From: Betaproteobacteria bacterium
GTDB taxonomy: Bacteria > Pseudomonadota > Gammaproteobacteria > Burkholderiales > Casimicrobiaceae
Direction of reading: 5' to 3'
Length of the DNA stretch: 64,000 bases
Assembly (NCBI GenBank): GCA_013298765.1
Contig: JAAFJA010000002.1
Span: 248,001-312,000, forward strand
The first letter of the stretch is position 1. Every line of letters begins with the position of its first letter. Shown one piece after another: positions 1-9,657 of this stretch. Both the position numbers and the translations under genes were made by a program. The notes under the pieces were generated by a model. That model searched no databases and was not told where the DNA came from. It saw only the letters and a program-made list of their open reading frames with translations.

Positions 1-1
1 G

Positions 2-1117
2 TTGGGCGGCGGGCTGGTTCCAGGTGCCGTGGTTCTCATCGGCGGTGATCCCGGTATCGGGAAATCAACCCTCACGCTGCAAGTTGTCTCAGCCATCGCT
101 GAACAGCGCCGCGCGGTCTATGTGACGGGTGAAGAATCGGCAGCTCAAGTGGCCGCGCGAGCCCAGCGACTCGACCTTGCGCTAGCGCCAATCCGGGTGC
201 TGGCCGAAACGAATTTAGAGGCCATATTCGATTTGATTTCGAAAGACCGTCCGCAGGTCGTCGTGATCGATTCCATTCAGACGCTCTACAGCGATGCCTA
301 CAGCTCCGCGCCTGGCTCAGTGGTTCAGGTGCGCGAGTGTGCCGCCGACTTGATTCGGTACGCAAAGGCGAACGGCGTGTCGGTCTTGATCGTTGGGCAT
401 GTCACGAAAGAAGGCACGATCGCCGGGCCACGCGTCCTCGAACACTTGGTGGACACCGTAATTTATTTCGAAGGCGAAGCGGGCTCTAGCATTCGAATCA
501 TCCGCGCGCTCAAGAATCGCTTCGGGGCGAGCAACGAGATTGGCGTGTTTAGCATGACCGAAAACGGGCTTCGTGCGGTTGCCAATCCCTCGGTTCTTTT
601 TCTGCACAACACCCAATCGTTGAGCGCCGGAAACGTTGTTTTTCCGGCGATTGAGGGATCACGCCCGCTACTTGTCCAGATTCAGGCTTTGGTCGACCGC
701 ACGGCCGGCAATCCGAGGCGCGTTTGTAATGGCGTGGACGCACAACGGCTCGCCATGCTGTTGGCAGTGATGAATAGACATCTCGGAAGCCAACTGAGCG
801 GATTCGACGTGTTTGTGAATGTTGTCGGTGGAATTTCCGTAGACGAACCAGCGGCTGATTTGGCGATCATCGCCGCTATTTGGTCGTCGCTCACCGGGCG
901 CGTGTTGCCGAGCCAACAAGTTCTCTTTGGTGAGATCGGACTCGGCGGAGAAATTCGTCCGGTCGTGGGGGCGGCTATCCGAATTGGTGAGGCAGAAAAG
1001 CTGGGATTCGAAAGCGTTATTTGCGGCGATCTCGGAAAAACGTTGCGAACACGCGCTGGCCTCAAGCTGCAAACGGCAGCGCGTGTCGACGCCGCAATCG
1101 AGCTGCTCCGTGCTTAG
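2..1117 (+). CDS. radA: DNA repair protein RadA (5'-truncated by window start)
   Basis: RadA is a RecA-like ATPase that processes recombination intermediates during homologous recombination. The visible part has a Walker A motif (GGDPGIGKST, visible residues 14–23), a Walker B-like VVVIDSIQT stretch near residues 86–94, and the RadA-specific KNRFG motif at 171–175. A C-terminal Lon-like domain follows and ends at a TAG stop. The N-terminal C4 zinc finger and roughly the first 80–90 residues of a normal RadA (about 450 aa) lie before the window. The first visible codon (TTG) is therefore probably an internal leucine, not a start. An unrelated gene follows about 130 bp downstream on the same strand. 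Confidence 0.96.
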   Translation: MGGGLVPGAVVLIGGDPGIGKSTLTLQVVSAIAEQRRAVYVTGEESAAQVAARAQRLDLALAPIRVLAETNLEAIFDLISKDRPQVVVIDSIQTLYSDAYSSAPGSVVQVRECAADLIRYAKANGVSVLIVGHVTKEGTIAGPRVLEHLVDTVIYFEGEAGSSIRIIRALKNRFGASNEIGVFSMTENGLRAVANPSVLFLHNTQSLSAGNVVFPAIEGSRPLLVQIQALVDRTAGNPRRVCNGVDAQRLAMLLAVMNRHLGSQLSGFDVFVNVVGGISVDEPAADLAIIAAIWSSLTGRVLPSQQVLFGEIGLGGEIRPVVGAAIRIGEAEKLGFESVICGDLGKTLRTRAGLKLQTAARVDAAIELLRA

Positions 1118-1248
1118 CGCCCACCCTGGAATGGCGAGAATTTATATTATGTTAAATTACGGAAGTGGGACTGTGGGTCGACTAGTCGACATCGAAGTTT
1201 GAGCACAATCCACCTCCGCTTCATTGCCAATCGGCGAAAATACAAAGA

Positions 1249-2640
1249 ATGAATTCGCCATCGCTATCTGCATCAGTATCAGCACTTCGCGCCGGAGACT
1301 TCGCCGCTGCGCTTCCTCTTTTAAGTCACGACGATTGGGCGCGCCTCGAAGCCCAATTCTGGAACGCATCGCACCCACTCTCAGACCAAGCGCGAGCCGC
1401 TTACACCGAATACCAACTGCACGCAACAACGATCTGGCAACGAATTGGCGCAGGTAGCGCGCGACCGCTTTCTGTGTTTCGCTCAACGCTTTCGACGCGC
1501 ATTGGAATAGAAACTGCGCTCCGTGTTTTAGGGCGCATTTTCGCCGGCTGTAACCTCGCCTACGCGCCAACGCCCCCCGGTTTTTGGCGAACGGTTTATT
1601 CCATTACAGGTTTTACGGTTTCTCAGTGTCGTGACGGAAACGAACTCGAATACCAATTCGCGCGAAACCTTTGCCTCCAGCTTTGGCTGATGGCTTGGTT
1701 AAATCCACTCTCGTTAGTCGCGGGCAGATTGACGGTCGCGGTACGGCTGGTTGGCCTCCTTTCGAGAAGCTGTAGTTACTCGTTAGCCCCACCTACGCAC
1801 GCCGGGTCAGGACTCGCAGCGGCAGACTTAATGGACGACAAGCCCCCCTCCCCGTTCGGCCGCCTTGGCACAGAATGGGCGCCACAACTTCCGCTCTATG
1901 TAAACGCACAAAGTGCGGCCTATGCGATCCAGGAGTTGCAAGGCAGCGTTACCGAACGTCGTCAGGGGGATATGTACGAAGCCTTGCTCGGCGCTGGCCG
2001 CCTCGCCGGATTGAGCGCGCCCGAAGTCGCAGACTTCGTTAAACGCGCACTTCGGGAATTCGGGCAGACCCACTCGCGCTCGATTCCGCGTATCGCGGCC
2101 AGTGGGGTGGTTACGTCCACCTTCGGTTTGATTGATGTCTGGAACGCGCTTCAGGAGAATCTTCCCGAAGAACCCGGTGGTACGAAGCTCGCCTACGAGT
2201 TCTCGGAAGCGAGCGTAGTCAATCATAGTGAAGGAGGATTTCTACTCCGCTACCGACCCCAAGCGCCGTCCCTCCGATGCGGATCGCTGATGGCGTTGCG
2301 AACGAAGCCATCCGAACCATGGGCACTTTGCGCAATCCGTTGGCTTCAAGATAACGGGCGAGATGTGCTTGTAGGCGTGGAGGTCATTAACAACTTCCCG
2401 GAACCCATTCTGGCGTCGATTGACTCCCCTGAGAGAGAACAAACCCCCATCATCAGTTTTGAACAGGACGGCACCCTGATTTTATTCGCCGCGCTTGATA
2501 TGAGCGAATCAAGCAGCGTCTGTCAGTTAGCCGTGAGAGGCGAAATCTGGGTCGCCTCGGCGGTAAGGGAGATGGGGGAAGACTGGGAGTCGCGGGTGGT
2601 CCTAGATCGAGTGGCAGCGCAGAGGGAAACACGATACTGA
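1249..2640 (+). CDS. Hypothetical protein, possible PilZ-like C-terminal domain
   Basis: This 463-residue protein was not recognised with certainty. The N-terminal half is Ala/Leu/Arg-rich and looks helical, with hydrophobic stretches near residues 150–180 but no clear signal peptide. The C-terminal part, from about residue 315 to 395, has the order N-x-S-x-x-G (around 325–329), then a 'CGSLMALR' step, then 'W-x-L-x-x-I-R-W' and 'LVGVEVI'. That spacing resembles small beta-barrel modules of the PilZ type. The canonical PilZ RxxxR and D/NxSxxG pair is not complete, so c-di-GMP binding is only a possibility. It lies downstream of radA and converges with a glycosyltransferase gene. The ATG at 1249 has only a weak ribosome binding site. 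Confidence 0.7.
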   Translation: MNSPSLSASVSALRAGDFAAALPLLSHDDWARLEAQFWNASHPLSDQARAAYTEYQLHATTIWQRIGAGSARPLSVFRSTLSTRIGIETALRVLGRIFAGCNLAYAPTPPGFWRTVYSITGFTVSQCRDGNELEYQFARNLCLQLWLMAWLNPLSLVAGRLTVAVRLVGLLSRSCSYSLAPPTHAGSGLAAADLMDDKPPSPFGRLGTEWAPQLPLYVNAQSAAYAIQELQGSVTERRQGDMYEALLGAGRLAGLSAPEVADFVKRALREFGQTHSRSIPRIAASGVVTSTFGLIDVWNALQENLPEEPGGTKLAYEFSEASVVNHSEGGFLLRYRPQAPSLRCGSLMALRTKPSEPWALCAIRWLQDNGRDVLVGVEVINNFPEPILASIDSPEREQTPIISFEQDGTLILFAALDMSESSSVCQLAVRGEIWVASAVREMGEDWESRVVLDRVAAQRETRY

Positions 2641-2726
2641 CGCTACTTACGGGGAGGAGAACTGGGCCAATCACGAGCCTGCCGGGGCTGGGACACTTTA
2701 GTACGTGCCGCACCAGCTGGTCGCAC

Positions 2727-3827
2727 CTACTGTAACGACTCTAACCAGCTTGTTAAGTCGCTCCGGGTGTTGGTAGGCATCTGGCGACTCCGGCTAGCTA
2801 GCGTTAGTTCTTTTCGCACCCGTTCCGTGGAGTTGACTCGCTCCCAGTAACGAGCAAGCAAAACCCTCGGCTTCCAGGTGTTGGCTCCCGCGTCGTACAT
2901 CAAGGTGTTTGTCGGTGTCGGGCATCTCAATGCGGCAAGCGCAAGCGCTCGCGCCTCCCGCACTTGCCCTTGACGGATAGCTATCTCGCTAAGGGCGCAA
3001 AGTGGTTCAGCTCGGGTTGCTTCTGACTCTACCAGTAGACGCTCTGCGAGCTCTGCACAGGAAGTTGCGAAAGCACTGGATTCGACAACTACTCGCAGCT
3101 GCCCCCATAGTGCTTGAAACCGTTGATCAGCCGACGTTGAAGCGGCGTACGCCCCCCTAAATGCGTCAAGGGCTTTGATCGATTCTGCGCGTGATTCGTA
3201 CGTTCTAGCGAGGTAAAAGTATTTCCAGAAGTCGCGCCGCTCTTCAGCCGCTACCCTACCAAGAATCCGGACATCGTGTTCGAGGGTAGGGTCGCTTTTT
3301 CTTCGGCTTCCGTCGCTCCCGTAGGTTATCGATGCGCCTGGAATAATGGAGACCTCATCTTTTGAAAGGGCACCCAGTGTCTCGTGGACTTGCCCCACCC
3401 AATGCTTTCGAGCGTCAAGGCGTGCAGCCGCTATTTTTAGGAAGTTGTACTCATTTACCGCTGCATACCAACATACGATCGACTTAGCCGACGCGAGAAA
3501 TTCGCGCAATATACCCCTAGCCAGCAACATGGACTCATCCGCATCCACAAAAAGCGCCCACACGTCTGGCTGGTTAAGTGTTGAAGTAACCTGTTCGCAC
3601 AATTCGAGCGCCTGATTGCGATGCAGTGCGAAGTCACCGGTCCACTTTCTATGCTCAAATTTCCCAGGCAAGTCTTTTAGAGCGGATCGAGCCACAGAGA
3701 GCGTTCCGTCAACGCTGCCTGTATCAACTATTGCATAGCAGTCAATGGCGTCCTTAACGCTGTCGATACATCGCTTGATCGTCGACTCTTCGTCGCGGAC
3801 AATCATCGTTAGGCAAATTGTCGGCAA
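2727..3827 (-). CDS. Family 2 glycosyltransferase with C-terminal TPR-like region
   Basis: The N-terminus has the GT2 beginning ICLTMIVRDE, then the nucleotide-binding 'DTGSVDGT' stretch (residues 35–42) and a DxD-type metal site in 'FVDADE' (D95, D97). These indicate a GT-A fold enzyme that moves a sugar from a nucleotide sugar to an acceptor. From about residue 190 onward the helix pairs resemble TPR repeats, as in SunS-like and TPR-tailed glycosyltransferases. The first possible start is TTG at 3827; an in-frame stop lies a short way upstream, and no ATG occurs before Met8, so TTG is likely. It diverges from a small secreted protein gene and lies just beyond the minor-pilin operon. A role in decorating a surface protein is only inferred from position. 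Confidence 0.85.
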   Translation of the reverse strand: MPTICLTMIVRDEESTIKRCIDSVKDAIDCYAIVDTGSVDGTLSVARSALKDLPGKFEHRKWTGDFALHRNQALELCEQVTSTLNQPDVWALFVDADESMLLARGILREFLASAKSIVCWYAAVNEYNFLKIAAARLDARKHWVGQVHETLGALSKDEVSIIPGASITYGSDGSRRKSDPTLEHDVRILGRVAAEERRDFWKYFYLARTYESRAESIKALDAFRGAYAASTSADQRFQALWGQLRVVVESSAFATSCAELAERLLVESEATRAEPLCALSEIAIRQGQVREARALALAALRCPTPTNTLMYDAGANTWKPRVLLARYWERVNSTERVRKELTLASRSRQMPTNTRSDLTSWLESLQ

Positions 3828-3939
3828 GTGGTAGTCTCGCTTTTTGTCGGATTCGCAGGTTCATTCGTCGGCATTTCCGGCTCTTGCACCTCTGCGTGAG
3901 CCTATACTCGCCGCCACGGTTAGTTTGGAAATCGACATT

Positions 3940-4233
3940 ATGAAAAACTCTAAGTTTGTTGGCGCAATCTTCCTCATAGCAGCTAGCGTGAGCGCAGCTA
4001 CCAAGCCAGACGCCCCGCAAGCGCAAACTGACTCCCGCTGCTCGACCGTGTTGGGGCGGCAGCAATCTGCCGAGTTTTGTGCCCAGCAAGACCGGCAGCG
4101 TGTCACCCCGGGCGCTGCTGCTGCAGCGAACACGAGTCTTGCGGGTAAGGGAGTTGCTTCCGCTCCGCAGTTCACTGTGAATAAATCGATCGAACGAGAC
4201 CAGAAATCGCAGCAGCAAGCGGGAACGAAGTAA
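3940..4233 (+). CDS. Small secreted hypothetical protein
   Basis: This is a 97-residue product. It has a short basic start (MKNSK), a hydrophobic stretch and a likely signal peptidase site after 'VSA' near residue 19. The mature part is Gln/Ala/Ser-rich, has two cysteines and no recognised domain. The longer upstream open frame was rejected because the ATG at 3940 places the signal peptide correctly. It converges on pilE with about 30 bp between the stops. Its function is unknown. Confidence 0.55.
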   Translation: MKNSKFVGAIFLIAASVSAATKPDAPQAQTDSRCSTVLGRQQSAEFCAQQDRQRVTPGAAAAANTSLAGKGVASAPQFTVNKSIERDQKSQQQAGTK

Positions 4234-4265
4234 CGTCACCCGAAGCCACGATCAGCACGCTCCGC

Positions 4266-4727
4266 TCACTTACTCCAGCATTCAGATACGCTGTCTGAGG
4301 TGTTAGAACGTGACTTTACGCCCAATTGATCTATGGAAAGACTCCCACACTTTTTTGGAGTCCAACCAGTTTTGGGGTTCGCTGAAACAGTGTACGTGGC
4401 CGCGTTTAAATTCGACACTCCGATTGTGTACCACGTATCACCTTCCCTGGGCGCACGCGTCAACGAACTAGGAAGAGTCGCTCCCACATAGGTTCCACGT
4501 TCGGTGAACCATCTTTCCATGAATTGGCTTGCTTCCAAAATTACAGCCTTTGCATCATTACGTCGAGCGCGCTCGACGTAATCGGTGTATGACGGATAGG
4601 CGATCGCCGCAAGAATGCCCACGATCGCGATAACGATCATGAGCTCTATGAGAGTAAATCCTCTCGATCTTGTTAAAGGCGCGGATTCCTGGCTGCTCAT
4701 GTTTCTGCTCACATTTGGCGTTCTCAC
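4266..4727 (-). CDS. pilE: Type IV pilin-like protein PilE (minor pilin)
   Basis: This product has a class III prepilin signal: a basic leader, then [21 protein letters not shown] with Glu at position 5 of the mature protein, followed by the '[16 protein letters not shown]' helix typical of PilE-type pilins. PilD would cleave after the Gly. Two C-terminal cysteines (in KKCGS and SECWS) could form the D-region disulfide. The GTG start overlaps the pilY1 stop (GTGA). A GGAGG ribosome site about 8 nt upstream supports it over the internal ATG at 4700. It is the last gene of the minor-pilin operon and is probably a minor pilin, because no separate pilA-type locus is seen here. Confidence 0.9.
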   Translation of the reverse strand: MRTPNVSRNMSSQESAPLTRSRGFTLIELMIVIAIVGILAAIAYPSYTDYVERARRNDAKAVILEASQFMERWFTERGTYVGATLPSSLTRAPREGDTWYTIGVSNLNAATYTVSANPKTGWTPKKCGSLSIDQLGVKSRSNTSDSVSECWSK

Positions 4728-7700
4728 TGTACCAGCCTCCAGCTTCGTCGTCCGAGCACGTTACGGAACTTGATTTCCGCAGCGGTAGTCCCTTTTGGTG
4801 TGAACGCTGTCGCGACATTTCCGCCGGTTACGGTTACCACGCTAACAGGATCGGAGAGCCGGATACCTGCAACAACGCGGTCCGAAACTTTATCGGCGTC
4901 GTTGACCACGTCGTCTCTATTCACGTCGAATACCGACGTAGGCGGCTCGGCTGCGGTAAATGGGTTGAGTCCAAGAAGTGTGCCGTCTTGGGTGAGCACG
5001 CACGGGTCGGTGGAGTCAGTGATCAACGTTGAAATGAGGGACACTCCGAAGACGGTCGCGGGTGCTGCGACTACTCGTTCCCCGGGCAAGGTGAGATCGA
5101 TACGCCAACCACGATCGGCCCCTGCCCACCAGTTCCCAGCGGAGCTTATAAATCGGTTCGTTCCGGAGTCTGTCAGTGTGCCGGCCGCTAAGTTAGCGCG
5201 GCCAAGCCGAGACCAGCGCGACCGGTCCCATACGCCGTATAACGATTGTGTATCTCGATTCGCAGGGTCGGTCGTTTCAAAGAACTTCCCAGTACCAAAA
5301 ACCAAGATGTCCCCACCTTCCACGAACGGAACAATGCTCGGTTCAGCCGTAATCGGTTGACGTATGTTGGACCGAATTGCAGTGAACAATGGGTTACCGT
5401 TGTAAGCAACTTTCGCGCTTGCAGCGGTGTTCGCTTTAACGGTGGGCGCAAGATCAAACTTCCACAAGTTGCCATTCAGATCGCCAACCCAAGCGGCGCG
5501 TGCCACACCGTTTATTAGTGCGATCGCCGGCGAACCGAGCCCATTCTTTACCGCTTGATCGGGGACAGTTAGGTTTGCCGACGTACCTAAGGACACTGCA
5601 GTAGGTGTCCCCGCCGCGAGGTCTAGCAGAAACAGCCGTCCGACGGTGGTCGTGGTTGATCCGGATACTCGGGCGCTTTCATATCCATTCGAGACTGCGA
5701 CTACCCACCTGCCGTCAGCCAGCCTTACGACCTGCGGACGCCCCAGGACGAATCCGAGATCTTCGTGTGTGAACTCCCAAAGGACTTGTGGCGAGTTCGG
5801 GTTGGTCACGTTTATCGCTACGAGCGCTTTCCCGCCGGCACCCAGCGCCGCAACTACGACAGTTTTCCAAGAGCCTCCCCAGTATGCGTCTGATACAGCT
5901 ATCTGGCCGTCAACAAAGTAGCGGTGTGAGTACGCGGGATCGACCAAGCGGTGAACTTCGGTTTGAAGAACGCGAGGGAGATAGGCCCACCGCTCGTTCC
6001 CGTTAGTCCCATCGAACGCGTGCAAAAACCCGGCATTCGCTCCGACGTATACAGTCTGCCGACTGCCTTTCGATGCGACGTAGGCTGGGTAACTCGTTGA
6101 TTCCGGCATGGACGAAAAATCTCCCCACCCAAAGTCTGTTGCCCCTTGAAACGCAGGAGATGAGTTAACGATGTCCCCGAGCAAATTCTGCCTATTCCGG
6201 AATGTCCCGCCACGTCTGATTTCGCGGTTCCGCGCTCCAAGGAGGTAGAGGGCGACTTGGTCCGCGGTCTCATTACGTCGCTGCACCGCAGTTGCAGTTG
6301 GCCCGAGTGTCGCAGTAAGGTATGTAGAGAGCAAAGTTTGTGCGCTCGCGGGGGCGAGTGCATTACGAAGTGTTGTGTCAAAGTTTGCTGGCAAGAATCG
6401 AGCCGTTAAGTCCGTACCGATTGGCGTGTATACGACGCGTGTAGACGTTTTGTTCGCGGGATCAACAGTGCCGAAACTAGAATTCGAAACTGACCACCAT
6501 GGTGTAAACGTGTTGTTCGCAATGTCGTACTTGCGAGCATCCAAGGTACCTTCCCAAATCAGCGATCCAGCCACGAGCCCAATATCTCCAGTGGTCTCGT
6601 CCGCCGCTGTGAGGCGACGCGTCTTGAAGCCCGGGAGATAGATACCACTCTCAGATCGGAGCGAACTACCGCTTACTGCCGCAGTAGTGGTCGGCGCAGA
6701 ATCGTTCTGAATTTGCTGGAACGCATTGTTTAGTTGCTGGCGCAATCTCAAAGGATCGTTTACGAAGAAGTAACCGGGAACGGACTGCAACCCACCACGA
6801 GTCTCCTCTGCCGCTGGTGTAAACAGTCCGTCGGTGGAGACACCGGGCCCCCCCCATTTTGCAGCATAGAAAAGCGGGTCTCGCGGGATGTTCGCGTCAA
6901 CCGCCGTACTCGACGCAGACGCAATGGAAAAGGTACGGTCATAATTAAAAGCGAGGCCATTTACACACTTCCCTGATCCAGTGGAATTAAGAGCGTCATC
7001 TAACGGTGAGTAGTTGCATCCACCGTCGACATCGCGGACGCCAAGGTACGATCCGTCTTGGGTGGTGCCTGAAATGACAAACCCCATGTGTTGGTCAATG
7101 CAACCCGCTGCGTATTGCGACTCAATTCGGATGCGAAGTTGGTTCGCGGCGGTGACCTCGAAGGTGTACATCGCGATCGCATCCATATCGCTATCGGTGC
7201 CCTCGATATTGTCCTCATAACTCACGCGGAAACGTCCCGATGCGCGTCCATTGTTAACGCTAGCATCCGTCGCGAATCCGGGTAGGTTTACGATGCGGTC
7301 AATGAAGAAAGCCGCAATTCGATTTTGCATCGGACTTGTAGTCCCGACACGGAAGTCGCCGAAGTTGCAGCCGCCAACGCTCTGCGCGAAGGGAATCAGC
7401 GAAACATTCGTGTCATTAACTTTGAACGAGAGTTTCGGAAGGGGGGCGGAAAGAGCAATGGAGTACTGGGTAACGTTCTGCGGATCGCGAGCAGCATTCA
7501 TGTCCACCGTACGTCCATACCTCGCCACGGAGGCAGCATAGTAACTGCCCTCGCGCGTAGGTTCACCCGGCGCCAGTCCACGGATTCTCCCCAGCGACGT
7601 CACCGACTTCAGCGATGGAGTTCTGTCCGCAGCCGGCGTATTATCGAGGCTTTCGCCAATGAAGTATCGCCCCGAAATGCCTTCCGTTGCAGATATTGTT

Positions 7701-9097
7701 GAAGCGATGCTAGCGACGTTCAGCGAAGAAAGGCTCAAAGGGGAGGACGGCGCGGTGAAGGTTGCGAACGCGCTGCCAGGTAGCTGATCGCTATCGTAAC
7801 TAGGGTAGACGTCACTGAATACCATTTGTATAGGTTTCGCGCAGTATGGAAAGCCTCCGGAAGCTGCGTCTCTGTAAGGGTTAGCCCAAGTAGCTTTGCG
7901 TAAACCAAGCGCATTGTCCACGGAGCCCGAATTCGTGTAATCGAATGCCGACGCGGGGCCCGTCCCCCCGCCAAAGTACCGAAGGCCCTCGTACATCATT
8001 TCAGCTGTCGGACTACCGAAGTCCTTACAGTTGCCAGCAAGACAACCGCCCGGATACCCAGGCGACCACTGCGCGATTCGGAAGCGGTCCAGATGATAAA
8101 CGATTCCTTCGATTGACGAGTTGAAGGTCCCATTCGCGTTTACTTCGGTGTCGAAGTAGCTGATATTGCGCCGCAACACGCCGCCAGCGCGCTGGTTCTG
8201 ATACGAACCCGAAAGCAATCCGAATGCAATCGACTTGTTCTCACCATAGTCGTGTAGCACACCGGTCGGCTTGAATGTCGTGACGCCGCCTGAGTCGTAT
8301 CGCTTGCATTCCGCCTCCAGGGACAGCCCGGACACGCAAGCTTCAACCCTAACGATGTAGTCTGTCGGCGTGACCGACGCGCCCGAGCCGTCCAGTACGC
8401 CATCGGCAACTGGCCCCTCCTTAGCTACCCAGTTCCAGATACGCTCGGTACGATTGGTCAACACACGCAGGAGAGGTTCGGTCGCGCCGTTTCGCGTAGT
8501 GTTGGCAAAAAAGTGTCGAGTGCCAGTCGAAGGTTGCGCCAACGGCGTGTAGTCAGAGATCAGATACGCATCGACGTTCGGATCATACTCACGTCCCCAA
8601 GTGTGCAGGTCTTGCGGAATGTATTGGCGCTCAAGCACTGTGCGCGTGGCCGTATCGACAACCCTCCTTCCGCCGTACAGAACTCTACGAAGCGCATCCA
8701 TTCGAGACGTGGTCAGGTAATTCAAAAAGTCACCGCTCCATGCCCCTGAGCAGCGCTTTGTCGAAGTCTCGCTGGTCGGGCGAAACACTGAATCCGCTGA
8801 CACGTATGCGTAGCACTTATATGAATCAAAGTACCCGTAGTATTGGATATTCGGTTTGTAGCCAACGTCGGTCTCGCCGTTACCGTCAATATCGGTGTAA
8901 TCGTTGTACGCGGGGAATGTCAGTTTCTCGTCGCGACCGACAGTGAGCATCACGAGCGGCGCCACCGATTGCGTAGAGATCAACGGTGCTTGCGACATCT
9001 GCGCATGAGCAGTCGACGGCAGAACTATGCAAGCCAGGGCTAGCCCCGACAAGAGTAGTGCCCATACCTTCAGGAAACAACTCTTTGACAATTTCAT
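4724..9097 (-). CDS. pilY1: Type IV pilus tip adhesin / assembly factor PilY1
   Basis: This is a 1457-residue exported protein. PilY1 sits at the pilus tip with the minor pilins and controls adhesion, calcium-dependent extension and retraction, and mechanosensing. The ATG at 9097 gives a clear signal peptide ending near 'STAHA'; the TTG at 9109 would overlap the pilX stop (TTGA) but adds only four residues. The C-terminal half is the PilY1 beta-propeller, with '[15 protein letters not shown]' and 'WAYLPR' blades. An EF-hand-like calcium loop [10 protein letters not shown] follows around residues 1391–1400. A second acidic loop, DIDGNGETD, lies near residues 69–77. The four-base overlaps with pilX and pilE indicate translational coupling. 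Confidence 0.95.
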   Translation of the reverse strand: MKLSKSCFLKVWALLLSGLALACIVLPSTAHAQMSQAPLISTQSVAPLVMLTVGRDEKLTFPAYNDYTDIDGNGETDVGYKPNIQYYGYFDSYKCYAYVSADSVFRPTSETSTKRCSGAWSGDFLNYLTTSRMDALRRVLYGGRRVVDTATRTVLERQYIPQDLHTWGREYDPNVDAYLISDYTPLAQPSTGTRHFFANTTRNGATEPLLRVLTNRTERIWNWVAKEGPVADGVLDGSGASVTPTDYIVRVEACVSGLSLEAECKRYDSGGVTTFKPTGVLHDYGENKSIAFGLLSGSYQNQRAGGVLRRNISYFDTEVNANGTFNSSIEGIVYHLDRFRIAQWSPGYPGGCLAGNCKDFGSPTAEMMYEGLRYFGGGTGPASAFDYTNSGSVDNALGLRKATWANPYRDAASGGFPYCAKPIQMVFSDVYPSYDSDQLPGSAFATFTAPSSPLSLSSLNVASIASTISATEGISGRYFIGESLDNTPAADRTPSLKSVTSLGRIRGLAPGEPTREGSYYAASVARYGRTVDMNAARDPQNVTQYSIALSAPLPKLSFKVNDTNVSLIPFAQSVGGCNFGDFRVGTTSPMQNRIAAFFIDRIVNLPGFATDASVNNGRASGRFRVSYEDNIEGTDSDMDAIAMYTFEVTAANQLRIRIESQYAAGCIDQHMGFVISGTTQDGSYLGVRDVDGGCNYSPLDDALNSTGSGKCVNGLAFNYDRTFSIASASSTAVDANIPRDPLFYAAKWGGPGVSTDGLFTPAAEETRGGLQSVPGYFFVNDPLRLRQQLNNAFQQIQNDSAPTTTAAVSGSSLRSESGIYLPGFKTRRLTAADETTGDIGLVAGSLIWEGTLDARKYDIANNTFTPWWSVSNSSFGTVDPANKTSTRVVYTPIGTDLTARFLPANFDTTLRNALAPASAQTLLSTYLTATLGPTATAVQRRNETADQVALYLLGARNREIRRGGTFRNRQNLLGDIVNSSPAFQGATDFGWGDFSSMPESTSYPAYVASKGSRQTVYVGANAGFLHAFDGTNGNERWAYLPRVLQTEVHRLVDPAYSHRYFVDGQIAVSDAYWGGSWKTVVVAALGAGGKALVAINVTNPNSPQVLWEFTHEDLGFVLGRPQVVRLADGRWVVAVSNGYESARVSGSTTTTVGRLFLLDLAAGTPTAVSLGTSANLTVPDQAVKNGLGSPAIALINGVARAAWVGDLNGNLWKFDLAPTVKANTAASAKVAYNGNPLFTAIRSNIRQPITAEPSIVPFVEGGDILVFGTGKFFETTDPANRDTQSLYGVWDRSRWSRLGRANLAAGTLTDSGTNRFISSAGNWWAGADRGWRIDLTLPGERVVAAPATVFGVSLISTLITDSTDPCVLTQDGTLLGLNPFTAAEPPTSVFDVNRDDVVNDADKVSDRVVAGIRLSDPVSVVTVTGGNVATAFTPKGTTAAEIKFRNVLGRRSWRLVQ

Positions 9098-9105
9098 AGT
9101 GAGAC

Positions 9106-9657
9106 TCAATTTGGAAACGTCCAGAATTGCTGGACGATGGACGAGGCACCGGTTGCCGAGTCAGTGGACTTCGACGACATCCGGGTAAATTGGAATTTGC
9201 ACGCGCCGGGTCTGCCAACGTTGACATCGCATCCGGCGAGCTCGGAGATACCGAAGCTTTCCGTCACAGCGTTGACTGTCGTACTGCTCCGCGCCAACGA
9301 GGTAATCGTCCGCGTATTGGTCCAGGCTGGTGCACTTCTTAGAAACGTCTGTTCTGCAGAGGAGGCTTTGAAGCTCCTCCAGTTGGGGTCAGAGGCAGAG
9401 GGGGCTGCGACCACAGCGACCTGCGCACCGAGCTTGCTCTCCATTCGCGCCGCGGTTGATCGCAGGGCCGCTTCAGCGTCTTGCATCGAAAGACTTTTGA
9501 AATAGAGATTGCCCGCCATGCGCTCCTGCAATGAAGTGCTTCTCAGACTGGCAACACCGACGAGGCTCAATGCAGTTATGAGCAACAAAACGATAACCAG
9601 TGCGAACCCCCTCGCGTCGGGTGTGGGCATGCGGAACGCTGGGCGGGAAAATTTCAT
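9106..9657 (-). CDS. pilX: Type IV pilus minor pilin PilX
   Basis: This is a 183-residue prepilin-like protein with G|FALVIVLLLITALSLVGVAS after a short leader. As usual in PilX proteins, Glu5 of the mature N-terminus is absent. The body contains the 'SLQERMAGNL' and 'DAEAALR' stretch characteristic of PilX. It acts with FimT/FimU, PilV, PilW and PilY1 as the initiation complex at the pilus tip. It overlaps pilW upstream and pilY1 downstream by four bases on each side. Confidence 0.93.
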   Translation of the reverse strand: MKFSRPAFRMPTPDARGFALVIVLLLITALSLVGVASLRSTSLQERMAGNLYFKSLSMQDAEAALRSTAARMESKLGAQVAVVAAPSASDPNWRSFKASSAEQTFLRSAPAWTNTRTITSLARSSTTVNAVTESFGISELAGCDVNVGRPGACKFQFTRMSSKSTDSATGASSIVQQFWTFPN

